Positions 1-7,798 of a stretch of 18,832 nucleotides of DNA are shown piece after piece. The stretch lies in the NCBI GenBank assembly GCA_031409875.1, contig JANNYB010000157.1:1-18832 (forward strand). Direction: 5' to 3'. The notes below the pieces were generated by a model. It saw only the letters and a list, made by a program, of their open reading frames with translations, was not told the DNA's origin and searched no databases. Source of the DNA: CALMEH01 sp031409875 (GTDB lineage: Bacteria > Acidobacteriota > Blastocatellia > Pyrinomonadales > Pyrinomonadaceae). The translations under genes were made by a program, and so were the position numbers. How positions within the stretch are numbered: the first letter of the stretch is position 1; each line of letters opens with the position of its first letter.

Positions 1-3000
1 GATTATTCCGCCGAAAACAAGGAAGAAATCGTTAATTTTTTAAACATTCTGCCCGTCAAGCCGGAAATCGGCGATAAAGTTAAACAGATTTATGACAGTA
101 TGCCCGATGAAACCAATGAAGAAGTCGGCAACTACTTACGCGAATCGGTTGAAACTTGGCTCAAAACGAACAGCCGTTATTATCTCGGCGATTTGATTAA
201 CAAGGCTTCAAAAATCAAAGATCAAAACAATTATGTTGCCAACACCGAACAAGATATTTTGCGTTCATTGGCGCGGGTTGATTGGGATTCGGCGAAACCG
301 CTTGTTGATCGTTTTTTGTATGATTCTTCACAGCCTTATTCGCAGACTTTAGCGAAATGGGTTTCTTACGAACACGCGCTTGCCGAAGATAATGCGAGCG
401 ATATTGACCGTTGGCGCGGCGAATTGAAAAAGATTGTCGAAGATAAGTCCGCAACTTGGGCGATGCGCGATTTGGCTCTCGATGCGCTTTCGCTTTCGGG
501 CGATTGGGAAGGGCGCGACGAATGGTATATTTCCCTGCTCGAAGACGAAACTTTGCTGACGATTCAAGACAACGGCTACACCGGTTTGACGACGATGCTT
601 TCCGTATCGAAACCCGGAAAATTTACCGAAGCGATGATTCGTCTGACGAAAAGCAGTAATTTCGCCGCACGTTCCGCCGCTGTGCGAAATTTGATGAATT
701 CGCTCGATAAAACCAATAAGCCATTGCTCGAAGCACTTCTGCCGTGGCTTTTTGACGCGAAATGGGCAAAACCTGCCAATGAAAGTCAGCGTTTGACGTT
801 GATAAGTTTTTACGCCGAAGCGGAATTTCCCGAAGCCGTGCCGGGTTTGATTGCCGTTGTGCAGAACGAAAAAGATGTTAATCGCGCTTACGCCGCGCTT
901 GCTTTGGCAAAATATAAAGACATTCGCGCCGCTCCTGCTTTGCGCGGCGCACTTGCGGAAGAGCAAAACCCCGAATATCGCAAATATATTGTCGGCGCGT
1001 TGGTCGCAACGGGCGGCATCGGCGATGCTGAACAGATGACTTCGCTCGAACAATATGCGACGCTGATTTCCACGCCCGAAGGTTTGGAAATATTCCAAAA
1101 ATCAGAATATTATTACGGCGAAGAAGGCACGCAACCTCAGCCTTTGCCGATAATTATCGGAAAATATGTTGCCGACCAAGAAGAACCTTCCGAAGGTTTG
1201 GCAACTCGCGCCGTCGAGCGTTTGAAGGTTTTGAAACGAACGAAACCGGCAGTCGCGCAAATTCTCGTCGGAATTATGCAGAAATGGAAAGGTCGCGTGG
1301 CGTTTATTGAAACGGTTCGTCAAATAAAAGCGGGCGAAGCGGACATTGAAACGATTTTAAATTTTCTCGCCAAACGCAAAGATTCGCGCGAAAAAATGCC
1401 GAATGAAATCGTCAATCTTCGCACGTCAAACGGCATCGGGCGCGGACTCGGCGCGTGTATCGTCGAGGAAGAATTGGAATATTCAAATGTTTTAGGCGGC
1501 GGCGATGTTGAAGCGCAAACGGCAATGTTTGGCTGTGCGCGGCTGATTCGTGCGAAATTGCCTTTGGCGGAAGTCGGCGGATTTTTGGCGAGCGCGAATC
1601 CGAATCTTGCGCTTGCGGCGGAAAGATATTTAGAAACTGAAGATTCAGTCGAGGCGCGGCAGATGATTTTGGCAAAGCGTCCAAACGATATTGTAATTCT
1701 CGGAGCGCAAGAAGCGTTTGTCCCGAATTCGGTAAAAACGCCTTACACGAGCGAGGCTTTGAACACGCTTTTTTACAGCGTCAACGAAGCCTACTTCGGC
1801 GGCGTTAATCTTTCCAAGATTCGCAAATCCGAAGAAAATCTCCGTAACGAAATGAAGCAAAACGCTGATTTATTAGCAGTTTATGCGTTCGTGCCGAATG
1901 CGGAAGCCGGTTTGCGCGTGGTGCGGCTTTTTAAGGACAGAGTTGTTTATTCAAACTACGAAGACACGGCGCGTTATACCGAAAGAAATTTGACGAAGGA
2001 AGAATACGAAGAATTTTTGGGCGCGGTTATCGCAAATAATATTGATTCGCTTTCTGCGCTTGGCGGCGATTGCGAACAATGCGTTTACAGCGAATTTTTG
2101 ATGTTCGGACGCGCCGGCGGAAGGCGTGTTACATTTACCGAGGCGGGCGAATATTCGCCGCCGCCGATTTTGAAAATCCTCGCCTTTTTCGACAATTTCG
2201 ACAAAGGCGATTTGCGTCTGAATTATTGGCTGGCGGCAAAGGTCAAAGGCTTGGAAATAATGATGTCGGACAAAAAATTCAACGCGCTTGCCGTTTGGAA
2301 AAAAGATGCCGATTTCCGCGTCCTTGTTGAAGATAAAGCCAAAAAAGAAGAAATCGAAAAGCAATTAACCCAACTCGAAAAACAGGAAAATGCGGTCGAA
2401 ATTCCATCAGATGATTACGTCCAACTGCAAGCGCGTTACGAATCTCAGCAACGCCGCCGTTTGCGAATGCAATACGATCATTATTTATGGCGAAAAGTTG
2501 AAAACGGTTTGCTCGGCGCAAACTCGACGCAACCTGCCGAAGTGCCTTATTTATTTGACGAAACGCAAGTTTCCGAAGCCGAAGGACTCAATCTTTTTCC
2601 GCGTGCGTGGCAAGTTCGTGCGGGAAATTCGGAAATCCGCGTCGGTGTTGATTATTACCAAAATAATTTGTTCAAAGTCAGCCGTTCGCAAGCCGCGACA
2701 AAAATCAAAGACGGAACTTTCCAAAATCCGATTGTTACAGGCGACGGAAAATGGGTTGTCGCTTCAAAATCTGAAGAAGATTGGGTTAAACCACAAACTT
2801 TGACGCGGGTAAATCTGCAAACGCGCAAGGAATTTCCCATCAACATTCCGCCCGCCGATACGTTGATGCCGATTGCTTTTAACGCTTCAAACAACAAGAT
2901 TTTAATCTATCGCGCGAAAGGCAAATATTTCCGTTCGGAAGAAGGTTTAATCGAATACGGCAACGAAGGCGACGGCGAATATTATCAACCGACCGACGAT

Positions 3001-3342
3001 AAAACGAATCCGAGTCCGGCTGTGCCTGAATTTTATTTGCTCGATGCAGAAACCGGAATCGCGCAAATCGTCAAAGGCGAATTTCGTCCGCTTTTACAGC
3101 AAACTTATCGTCCGCTTCAACCGACAGGCGTGGCAGGCGAATTTTGGGCGGCGATTTATGACGAAAAATTAAAAGCCACGCAAATCGGACGCTATAACGA
3201 TAAAACTTTCAAATTTACGCCCGTTCGCGCAATTCCCGATATAAATCTGAACAGTATGCAGATTTGGATCGAAGAAACGGCGGGCAAAATCTATTTCGTT
3301 TATCAAGGTCATTTGCTCGGTTTGCCTTTGAAAAGTGAATAA
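1..3342 (+). CDS. Large HEAT-repeat protein, 5' end outside the window
   Basis: The reading frame is open from base 1, so the first visible ATG at 100 is internal and the gene begins upstream of the window. There are 1113 visible residues. Alpha-helical HEAT-like repeats are visible around bases 640-1040, for example FAARSAAVRNLMNSL and RAYAALALAKYKDIRAAPAL, which suggests a protein-binding scaffold. A charged, helical stretch around bases 2330-2500 is rich in Glu, Lys, Gln and Arg. The last ~200 residues look beta-rich, with propeller-like strands such as TGDGKWVVASKSEEDW and ending IYFVYQGHLLGLPL. The N-terminus is missing, so a signal peptide cannot be judged. I do not recognise a named family and no catalytic motif is evident. 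The stop TAA shares its last base with the ATG of the next gene. Coding is certain; the function is unknown. Confidence 0.85.
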   Translation, partial: DYSAENKEEIVNFLNILPVKPEIGDKVKQIYDSMPDETNEEVGNYLRESVETWLKTNSRYYLGDLINKASKIKDQNNYVANTEQDILRSLARVDWDSAKPLVDRFLYDSSQPYSQTLAKWVSYEHALAEDNASDIDRWRGELKKIVEDKSATWAMRDLALDALSLSGDWEGRDEWYISLLEDETLLTIQDNGYTGLTTMLSVSKPGKFTEAMIRLTKSSNFAARSAAVRNLMNSLDKTNKPLLEALLPWLFDAKWAKPANESQRLTLISFYAEAEFPEAVPGLIAVVQNEKDVNRAYAALALAKYKDIRAAPALRGALAEEQNPEYRKYIVGALVATGGIGDAEQMTSLEQYATLISTPEGLEIFQKSEYYYGEEGTQPQPLPIIIGKYVADQEEPSEGLATRAVERLKVLKRTKPAVAQILVGIMQKWKGRVAFIETVRQIKAGEADIETILNFLAKRKDSREKMPNEIVNLRTSNGIGRGLGACIVEEELEYSNVLGGGDVEAQTAMFGCARLIRAKLPLAEVGGFLASANPNLALAAERYLETEDSVEARQMILAKRPNDIVILGAQEAFVPNSVKTPYTSEALNTLFYSVNEAYFGGVNLSKIRKSEENLRNEMKQNADLLAVYAFVPNAEAGLRVVRLFKDRVVYSNYEDTARYTERNLTKEEYEEFLGAVIANNIDSLSALGGDCEQCVYSEFLMFGRAGGRRVTFTEAGEYSPPPILKILAFFDNFDKGDLRLNYWLAAKVKGLEIMMSDKKFNALAVWKKDADFRVLVEDKAKKEEIEKQLTQLEKQENAVEIPSDDYVQLQARYESQQRRRLRMQYDHYLWRKVENGLLGANSTQPAEVPYLFDETQVSEAEGLNLFPRAWQVRAGNSEIRVGVDYYQNNLFKVSRSQAATKIKDGTFQNPIVTGDGKWVVASKSEEDWVKPQTLTRVNLQTRKEFPINIPPADTLMPIAFNASNNKILIYRAKGKYFRSEEGLIEYGNEGDGEYYQPTDDKTNPSPAVPEFYLLDAETGIAQIVKGEFRPLLQQTYRPLQPTGVAGEFWAAIYDEKLKATQIGRYNDKTFKFTPVRAIPDINLNSMQIWIEETAGKIYFVYQGHLLGLPLKSE

Positions 3343-3629
3343 TGAGTTTAGAACTTATAAAGAAAAAAATGCGTGCCGGAGAGTTTTATCATCGCACACA
3401 TATTTACGATAAACTGTATGAAATAAACAGTAAATTTCGGCTCAAATTGACACCGATTGACGTTGAATTCTCTATTTTAAACGGCGAACTTGTCGAAATT
3501 TTGGATAATGATGAACGTGGCAGACGCTATGTTATTGAAGGTTATGCAACGGAAGACACTTTGTTGGAAACTGTTTGTCGAATCGAGGACGAAGTTGTTA
3601 TAATTACGGTGTATTTGCCCGATTTTTAA
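3342..3629 (+). CDS. DUF4258-family protein, probable toxin of a TA-like pair
   Basis: A 95-residue protein resembling DUF4258. It has an early His/Arg segment (YHRTHIYDKL, residues ~16-25), a central TPIDVEFSILNGELVEI (about residues 37-53), then a Gly-rich strand (RGRRYVIEGYA) and a final EDEVVIITVYLPDF. DUF4258 proteins are small RelE/BrnT-like folds often encoded before a YgiT-type zinc-finger partner, and that is the arrangement here. The start overlaps the stop of the large upstream gene (TAATG) and has no good Shine-Dalgarno sequence, so translational coupling is likely. RNase or ribosome-directed toxicity is inferred from family resemblance; no catalytic residue set can be assigned with confidence. 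Confidence 0.75.
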   Translation: MSLELIKKKMRAGEFYHRTHIYDKLYEINSKFRLKLTPIDVEFSILNGELVEILDNDERGRRYVIEGYATEDTLLETVCRIEDEVVIITVYLPDF

Positions 3630-3636
3630 TGAAGTT

Positions 3637-3843
3637 ATGACTAAAAAGAACCATATTCACTGCGACGTTTGCGGAACTCTGACGGAAACCAAAGAAGCCG
3701 ATGTAAAAGTTCCACGCTTCGGGAAGATTTTTAGTTTCAAAGTTAAAGAAGCTGAAGTTTGTCCAAATTGTTCGGAAACTTACATCAGCGGAAAAGACAC
3801 GAAAAATATAGAACGTCAATTCAAAAAATTAGTTCTGACGTAA
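3637..3843 (+). CDS. YgiT-type zinc-finger protein, probable antitoxin
   Basis: A 68-residue protein with two CxxC knuckles, C9-x2-C12 (CDVCG) and C42-x2-C45 (CPNC). This is the pattern of the N-terminal zinc domain of MqsA/YgiT antitoxins. The C-terminal HTH domain of full-length MqsA is absent, so this is the short form usually paired with DUF4258 proteins. It follows the DUF4258 gene by 7 bp. An upstream ATG at 3629 leads to a stop after three codons, so 3637 is the start. The role as antitoxin is inferred from family and neighbour. Confidence 0.75.
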   Translation: MTKKNHIHCDVCGTLTETKEADVKVPRFGKIFSFKVKEAEVCPNCSETYISGKDTKNIERQFKKLVLT

Positions 3844-3862
3844 TGATGTTTTTGAAACTAGC

Positions 3863-3891
3863 TTGCCATTACTGAAAAAAAAGTGTTTAAT
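3863..3891 (+). promoter_or_regulatory. Sigma70-type promoter of rpsU
   Basis: TTGCCA at 3863-3868 and TTTAAT at 3886-3891 are separated by 17 bp; each hexamer differs from consensus at one base. Initiation would fall near 3898 and give a leader of about 50 nt that ends in a perfect Shine-Dalgarno sequence. Confidence 0.65.
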
Positions 3892-3946
3892 GTTAGTTTG
3901 CTCGGTCAACGAAACCCCGAACAAAAGGAGGTGAGCAACAGAACAA

Positions 3947-4201
3947 ATGGCTTATATATCAGTTAATAATAACGAATCTATCGAAAGTGCATTGCGCCGA
4001 TTTAAGCGCAAAGTGATTACGGAAGAAATCATCAAAGACCTGAAAAAACACGCGCATTTTATTCCGCCCGGACAAAAGGCAATTCTCAAATCGCAAAATG
4101 CCCGCAAGCGTAACCGCAAGCGTTTCCGCCAAGTTCGGCAGTTTAATCAAGGTCAAGGTCAGAACCAAAATCAAAACCAGAACCAAAATCAAAATCGCTA
4201 G
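3947..4201 (+). CDS. rpsU: 30S ribosomal protein bS21 with Gln/Asn-repeat tail
   Basis: An 84-residue bS21, a small-subunit protein near the mRNA exit/anti-Shine-Dalgarno region. The conserved core is plain: residues 6-20 VNNNESIESALRRFK, then RKVITEEIIKDLKK, then a basic segment with KSQNARKRNRKRFRQ. The core ends near residue 66. It is followed by a low-complexity tail of alternating Gln and Asn (residues ~67-84), encoded by near-identical 6-nt codon pairs. Family members are usually about 58-70 residues, so this tail is an extension. The Shine-Dalgarno AAGGAGGTGA at 3925-3934 is a full match to the 16S 3' end and fixes the ATG at 3947. The gene has its own promoter and terminator and stands alone. 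Confidence 0.95.
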   Translation: MAYISVNNNESIESALRRFKRKVITEEIIKDLKKHAHFIPPGQKAILKSQNARKRNRKRFRQVRQFNQGQGQNQNQNQNQNQNR

Positions 4202-4222
4202 ATTTTTTGACAGGTTTCCAAT

Positions 4223-4257
4223 GCGTGATGCGAATTTATTTGCATCACGCTTTTTTT
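4223..4257 (+). terminator. Rho-independent terminator of rpsU
   Basis: A perfect 9-bp stem pairs GCGTGATGC (4223-4231) with GCATCACGC (4242-4250) around a 10-nt loop. Seven T residues follow at 4251-4257. It lies 22 bp after the rpsU stop. Confidence 0.9.
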
Positions 4258-4288
4258 ACGCAAAACAGTTGAATTAAAATCAGAAACC

Positions 4289-4885
4289 GTGAGTATATTG
4301 AAATTCAAAAAAGGCAAAGCGGCAGAGATTGCTCAACAACTTTTAAGCGAGGCGCAAAATAGTGAACCGAAAATTACCGAAGACTTACACAACATTGCCG
4401 CTCAAACCGAAACAGAACTGAAAGGTTTGAAAGCAAAGTTCAAATCGGAAAAATCTCTGATTCGCAAACTCACGGATATTTCCGAAAAATATCAAATTCC
4501 GCTCGAAAAAGTCGCCCGAAAAATCAACGATACATTGCGCTATACTTACACTTTAAACGCCGAAAATTAAATTGACAAATATGCTGAAATCTTGAATTTG
4601 TTAGATTTGAAAAATTACAAAACGATGAAGAAATTCGACGCTTGGCTGAATGAAGGAATACCTGATGATACGGGTTATCGCGGCATAAATTTGACGGTTT
4701 TATCTTCACAAAAACAAAAATTCGAGATACAATTTCATACAGCGGAAAGTTTTAATTTGAAAACCGAATCGCACGAGTTTTACGAAGAATTCAGAAACCC
4801 GAAAACTTCCGCTAAAAGAAAGCGCGAAATCACTTTGAAAATGTTGGAAAAAGCCGCCGAAATAAAACGACCGAGAAGGATTTAA
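4289..4885 (+). pseudogene. RelA/SpoT-like (toxSAS-like) protein, cassette copy 1, killed by an in-frame stop
   Basis: This frame aligns without gaps to the intact paralogues at 8598-9194 and 12283-12885 except for one TAA at 4568-4570. Both paralogues have a Tyr codon at that site (IY / NY), so one base change explains the stop. The frame then continues to 4885. Motifs resemble the RelA/SpoT synthetase fold: KFKSEKSLIRKL (cf. RxK..S...K ATP-binding motif), NDTLRYTY, GYRGIN and FEIQFHT (cf. the EIQIRT metal-binding Glu motif). The start is taken as GTG 4289, with no Shine-Dalgarno sequence and a TAAAAT box at 4275-4280, so it may have been leaderless. The 93-residue N-terminal piece could still be made. 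A restart at 4592 is possible but unsupported. Enzyme class is an inference from motif order. Confidence 0.75.
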
Positions 4886-4887
4886 CG

Positions 4888-5106
4888 ATGCAATATGTGG
4901 TAATGAAAGATGAAGAAACAAACGAAATCGAAGTCATCGGGCGTTTCAAAGAATATGGTTTGGGCGAATCGTTTCAAAACGGCAGTTGGGAAGATGATTC
5001 GCTTTTGATTCGGCTCAGATTTGACGGACTTTTGGAAAATATTTCGGAAACTCAAGCAATGAAACTGCTTTCCGCGCGAAAGCAAGATGTAAAAATTGCG
5101 GCTTGA
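4888..5106 (+). CDS. 72-residue cassette partner, copy 1 (putative antitoxin/immunity protein)
   Basis: One of four paralogues in the window, all exactly 72 residues. Shared pattern: M-[EDQ]-Y-[VF]-x-[LM]-[RK]-[DN]-E at the N-terminus, then LGRF or IGRF, then NG[ES]W, FDGLLE near residue 47, an Ile-rich acidic helix and a KIAA end. Small, acidic and single-domain, with no HTH or zinc motif. It starts 2 bp after the stop of the broken toxin-like gene, with an AGAAGGA Shine-Dalgarno sequence inside that gene. It ends in two stops in a row (TGA TAA). The open frame is retained although its partner is nonsense-mutated, which fits an antitoxin or immunity role. That role is inferred, not shown. 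Confidence 0.75.
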   Translation: MQYVVMKDEETNEIEVIGRFKEYGLGESFQNGSWEDDSLLIRLRFDGLLENISETQAMKLLSARKQDVKIAA

Positions 5107-5125
5107 TAAGCGCGACAAAAAATTA

Positions 5126-5155
5126 AACGGGAGTCTTTGGCTCTCGTTATTATTT
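5126..5155 (+). terminator. Probable terminator after cassette copy 1
   Basis: AACGGGAG (5126-5133) pairs with CTCTCGTT (5141-5148), with one G-T pair, around a 7-nt loop. The run after it is T-rich but broken (ATTATTTTG), so termination may be partial. Confidence 0.55.
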
Positions 5156-5172
5156 TGTAATTAAATATAAAA

Positions 5173-5934
5173 ATGAATTCGGAAAAAATTCGCATTCTTA
5201 TTACCAATGATGACGGTTATCATTCGGAAGGAATTATTGCGCTGGAAAACGCCTTGAGCGAAATCGGTGAGTGTTTTGTCGTTGCTCCGGCATCAGAAAT
5301 GTCTGGCGCGTCGCACAGTTTGACGTTGGCGAGACCTTTGCGAATTCGGAAGATTGACGCGCATCATTGGACGGTTGACGGCACGCCGACCGATTGCGTA
5401 ACGCTAGCGATAAATCAAATTTTTTCGGCGAATGAGCGTCCGACAATTTGCGTTTCGGGCATCAATCACGGTCCGAATCTCGGCGATGACGCGACATATT
5501 CCGGCACGGTTGCGGGTGCAATGGAAGCGACGATTTTGGGCGTTCCCGGACTTGCTTTCAGTCTTGCCGTCAGCCGTAATCCCGATTTTACCGAATCAAT
5601 GAAAGTTGCTAGGGAGATTACCCGAAAAGCAATCGCCGACGGCATTCCCGAACATACATTGCTCAACATCAACATTCCGAAAGGCGAACCGCGCGGAATT
5701 CGCATCACTAAACAAGGTTTCAAAGATGCGCGTCCGATTATTTCCGAACACATTGATCCGCGCGGCAAACCGTATTTTTGGATCGGCGAACAACGCAACG
5801 GTTTTCACGCCGAAGGCGGCACGGATTTTGAAGCGATTGACGAAAATTTCGTTTCGATTACGCCGATGCGAACCGATTTAACGAATTATAGTGCGATTGA
5901 ATTGTTAAAAAGCTGGGAAGCAGCAAAGTTGTAG
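5173..5934 (+). CDS. surE: 5'/3'-nucleotidase SurE
   Basis: A 253-residue SurE, a metal-dependent nucleoside monophosphate phosphatase linked to stationary-phase survival. The diagnostic N-terminal NDDG is at residues 12-15 (metal-binding D13, D14). The loop SGASHSLTL (residues 44-52) carries the conserved Ser, and SGINHGPNLGDD (95-106) carries the conserved Asn region, followed by YSGTVAGAMEA. Length matches the family (~250). It is followed by pcm, the classical surE-pcm neighbourhood in which nucleotide scavenging sits beside protein repair. No clear Shine-Dalgarno sequence precedes the ATG; the frame upstream offers no better start. Confidence 0.95.
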   Translation: MNSEKIRILITNDDGYHSEGIIALENALSEIGECFVVAPASEMSGASHSLTLARPLRIRKIDAHHWTVDGTPTDCVTLAINQIFSANERPTICVSGINHGPNLGDDATYSGTVAGAMEATILGVPGLAFSLAVSRNPDFTESMKVAREITRKAIADGIPEHTLLNINIPKGEPRGIRITKQGFKDARPIISEHIDPRGKPYFWIGEQRNGFHAEGGTDFEAIDENFVSITPMRTDLTNYSAIELLKSWEAAKL

Positions 5935-6077
5935 GAAGTTGCAGATAGTTTTCAGGAAGTTTGCAGAAGTTTTCAGAAAGTTGCAGATAGTTAAGATTAT
6001 TCTTTTACAACTACCTGTAACTTTCTGAAAACTACCTACAACTCCCTGCAACTTTCTGAAAACTTCTGCAAACTATC
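5928..6077. repeat. Long imperfect hairpin of short repeated words between surE and pcm
   Basis: Left arm 5928-5992 and right arm 6006-6077 are inverted copies. Within them 5958-5986 and 6046-6074 are exact 29-bp inverted repeats. Each arm is itself built from variants of short words such as AAGTTGCAG and AGTTTTCAG, so several pairing registers are possible. The right arm reaches to 5 bp before the pcm ATG. It could act as terminator, attenuator or mRNA-stability element; none of these is shown. Confidence 0.8.
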
Positions 6078-6081
6078 AAAA

Positions 6082-6726
6082 ATGGACGAATACGAAATTT
6101 CGCGTAAAAAAATGATTGACCATCTTCGCGGGCATTATAAAATCCGTGATGAACGGGTTTTGTCTGCAATGATGCAGATTCGGCGTGATTTTTTTGTTTC
6201 GACAGCTCTGAAAGCGCAAGCCTACAAAGACAATGCGCTTCCGATTTCGTCGAAACAGACGATTTCTCAGCCTTATATTGTGGCGAAAATGTCGGAACTT
6301 TTGGAACTTAATTCAAAATCGAAAGTGTTGGAAATCGGCGCAGGTTCGGGCTATCAAACGGCGATTTTAGCCGCGCTTGCCGGACAAGTTTTTGCTATCG
6401 AACGCATTCCGCTGCTCGCGCACGAAGCGCAGGAAAAATTAAATCGTTTCGGATTTCAAAACATAAATTTGGTTTGCGCCGACGGCACAAACGGCTGGCA
6501 AACTTTCGCGCTGTTTGACGGAATTTTAGTCGCGGCAGGAAGCCCGAAAATGCCCGAACCGCTTTTAAATCAACTGAAAGTTGGCGGCAAACTCGTCATT
6601 CCAATCGGACAAGACCAAAAGACGCAAAAACTTTTTCGAGTTACGCGAACAGCAACCAATTTTCAAACCGAAGACTTCGGCGCGTGCGCTTTTGTGCCTC
6701 TAATCGGCGAACACGGTTGGAAATAA
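6082..6726 (+). CDS. pcm: Protein-L-isoaspartate O-methyltransferase
   Basis: A 214-residue PIMT, which uses S-adenosylmethionine to methylate L-isoaspartyl residues in aged proteins and so starts their repair. It shows the family motif TISQPYIVA (residues 60-68, with the active-site-region Ser62), the SAM-binding loop VLEIGAGSGYQT (82-93), an acidic end of strand 2 (AIER), and ADGTNGW near 129-135. The C-terminal GGKLVIPIG strand is present. Length matches family members (~205-220). It lies 147 bp after surE, with the long hairpin filling the gap. No Shine-Dalgarno sequence is visible before the ATG. Confidence 0.95.
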   Translation: MDEYEISRKKMIDHLRGHYKIRDERVLSAMMQIRRDFFVSTALKAQAYKDNALPISSKQTISQPYIVAKMSELLELNSKSKVLEIGAGSGYQTAILAALAGQVFAIERIPLLAHEAQEKLNRFGFQNINLVCADGTNGWQTFALFDGILVAAGSPKMPEPLLNQLKVGGKLVIPIGQDQKTQKLFRVTRTATNFQTEDFGACAFVPLIGEHGWK

Positions 6727-6728
6727 AT

Positions 6729-6816
6729 GTGAAAATGTGAAAAAGTGAAAATGTGAAAAAGTTTTCAGCGTCAGTTATCTAAACTTTTCCACATTTTCAC
6801 TTTTCAACTTTTCCAC
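6729..6816. repeat. Long imperfect hairpin between pcm and the dedA-family gene
   Basis: Left arm 6729-6764 repeats GTGAAAAT/GTGAAAAA words. Right arm 6781-6816 is its near-complement, with AAACTTTTCCACATTTTCAC matching the left arm nearly base for base. The design is the same as the element after surE but the word set is different. The right arm ends about 11 bp before the next ATG. The pcm stop is 3 bp before the left arm. Confidence 0.75.
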
Positions 6817-6827
6817 TTTAAAGAAAT

Positions 6828-7526
6828 ATGGATTTTATTCATCAAATTATAGATTTCATCAAGCCCGATAATCTAATCAATTATCTTCTCGATTTATTGG
6901 GAATTTATGTTTATTTCGGCTTATTTTTTATCGTTTTCGCGGAAACGGGTTTGGCTGTCGGATTTTTTTTGCCGGGTGATTCTCTGCTCGTCGTATCGGG
7001 TTTGATGGCGCGGACTTTGCCCGAAAAATTGAACATTTTCTTGGTGCTGATTGCATTTTTCGCCGGTTCGGTCATTGGCGATTCGACCGGCTTTTGGACA
7101 GGGCGACTTATGGGCAGCCGTCTTTTCAGTCGTGAAGATTCGTTTATTTTCAAACCTTCTCGCATCGCCAAAGCAAACAAATTTTTTGAAAAATACGGTG
7201 TCAAAACAATCATTCTCGCTCGCTTTGTGCCAATCGTCCGCACCTTTGCGCCAATCGTCATCGGTGCCAGCGGAATGCCGTATCTCAGATTTCTGACATA
7301 TAGTATTTTCGGCGGTTTGCTGTGGATTTCGAGTATGGTTTTGGCAGGTTATTTTCTCGGCAATTTGGTCGAACAAGCTCTGGGAATCAAACTAAAAGAC
7401 CACATTGAGAAAGTTGTTATCGTTGTCGTTTTGCTTTCACTTCTGCCGCCGATTATCGAATATTTGAAATTGAGAAAAGAAAAAAAATTGGCGGAAACGC
7501 CGAATATCAGCGAAAATGAAATGTAA
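6828..7526 (+). CDS. DedA-family (VTT-domain) inner-membrane protein
   Basis: A 232-residue polytopic membrane protein of the DedA/SNARE-associated (VTT) family. Some members transport or flip lipids such as undecaprenyl phosphate and affect envelope homeostasis. Diagnostic segments are FAETGLAVGFFLPGDSLL (residues ~37-54), with conserved Glu and Gly-Asp, then GDSTGFWTGRLMG, and then the family signature ARFVPIVRTFAPIVIGAS with its conserved Arg-Phe-x-Pro and Arg. Several hydrophobic helices are evident, ending in a strongly hydrophobic IEKVVIVVVLLSLLPPII and a short charged tail. It follows pcm in the same direction. Substrate cannot be assigned. Confidence 0.92.
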   Translation: MDFIHQIIDFIKPDNLINYLLDLLGIYVYFGLFFIVFAETGLAVGFFLPGDSLLVVSGLMARTLPEKLNIFLVLIAFFAGSVIGDSTGFWTGRLMGSRLFSREDSFIFKPSRIAKANKFFEKYGVKTIILARFVPIVRTFAPIVIGASGMPYLRFLTYSIFGGLLWISSMVLAGYFLGNLVEQALGIKLKDHIEKVVIVVVLLSLLPPIIEYLKLRKEKKLAETPNISENEM

Positions 7527-7531
7527 GCGGT

Positions 7532-7560
7532 TTGACTTTCAAACACTTAATCACTAGAAT
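7532..7560 (+). promoter_or_regulatory. Promoter of tRNA-Pro
   Basis: TTGACT (7532-7537) and TAGAAT (7555-7560) are separated by exactly 17 bp. Each matches the sigma70 consensus at 5 of 6 bases. Initiation would fall near 7567, about 13 nt before the mature tRNA. Confidence 0.65.
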
Positions 7561-7579
7561 CTAAAACTTGGCATAACAA

Positions 7580-7656
7580 CGGGGCGTGGCTCAGCCTGGT
7601 AGAGCGCACGGTTCGGGACCGTGAGGTCGGATGTTCAAATCATCTCGCCCCGACCA
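7580..7656 (+). tRNA. tRNA-Pro (anticodon CGG), CCA encoded
   Basis: A 77-nt cloverleaf. The acceptor stem CGGGGCG pairs with CGCCCCG, followed by discriminator A and genomic CCA (7654-7656). The D-arm is GGCTCAGCCTGGTAGAGC. The anticodon stem CACGG/CCGTG carries loop TTCGGGA, so the anticodon is CGG, reading CCG proline codons. The T-loop contains GTTCAAATC. All arms fold without gaps. Confidence 0.95.
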
Positions 7657-7667
7657 TTTCTAAACCG

Positions 7668-7713
7668 ACAAATAAAGGCTTTTAGCTTAAACTGCTAAAA
7701 GCCTTTATTTGTT
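7668..7713 (+). terminator. Strong hairpin after tRNA-Pro
   Basis: A perfect 19-bp stem (7668-7686 with 7694-7712; core AAAGGCTTTTAGC / GCTAAAAGCCTTT) surrounds a 7-nt loop. Only a short T run follows, but stem strength and position 12 bp after the tRNA make it the likely terminator. Confidence 0.75.
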
Positions 7714-7798
7714 TAAGAAACATTGCAGTTTCACCGCTTCGATTGAGTGCGAATACTGCATAATGAAAATCGTATATTAATCGAAATAACAAAAAATT

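Noticed and set aside
349..1098. A 249-codon open frame on the minus strand inside the large HEAT gene
   Set aside because: It lies wholly within a gene with consistent coding character on the other strand, has a low-complexity Arg/Phe/Ile-rich translation typical of a shadow frame, and no start signals.
4592..4885. A separate 97-residue gene starting at 4592
   Set aside because: It is in the same frame as the upstream ORF and aligns as the C-terminal half of the intact ~200-residue paralogues, so it is the rest of a nonsense-mutated gene.
7537..7578. A possible fifth repeat copy (TTAATCA ... TAACAAC) before tRNA-Pro
   Set aside because: The match is patchy, and the same bases are better explained as the -35/-10 promoter of the tRNA gene.
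7580..7713. tRNA-Pro as an attachment site for an island
   Set aside because: No second copy of the tRNA 3' end was found in the window and no integrase lies beside it.
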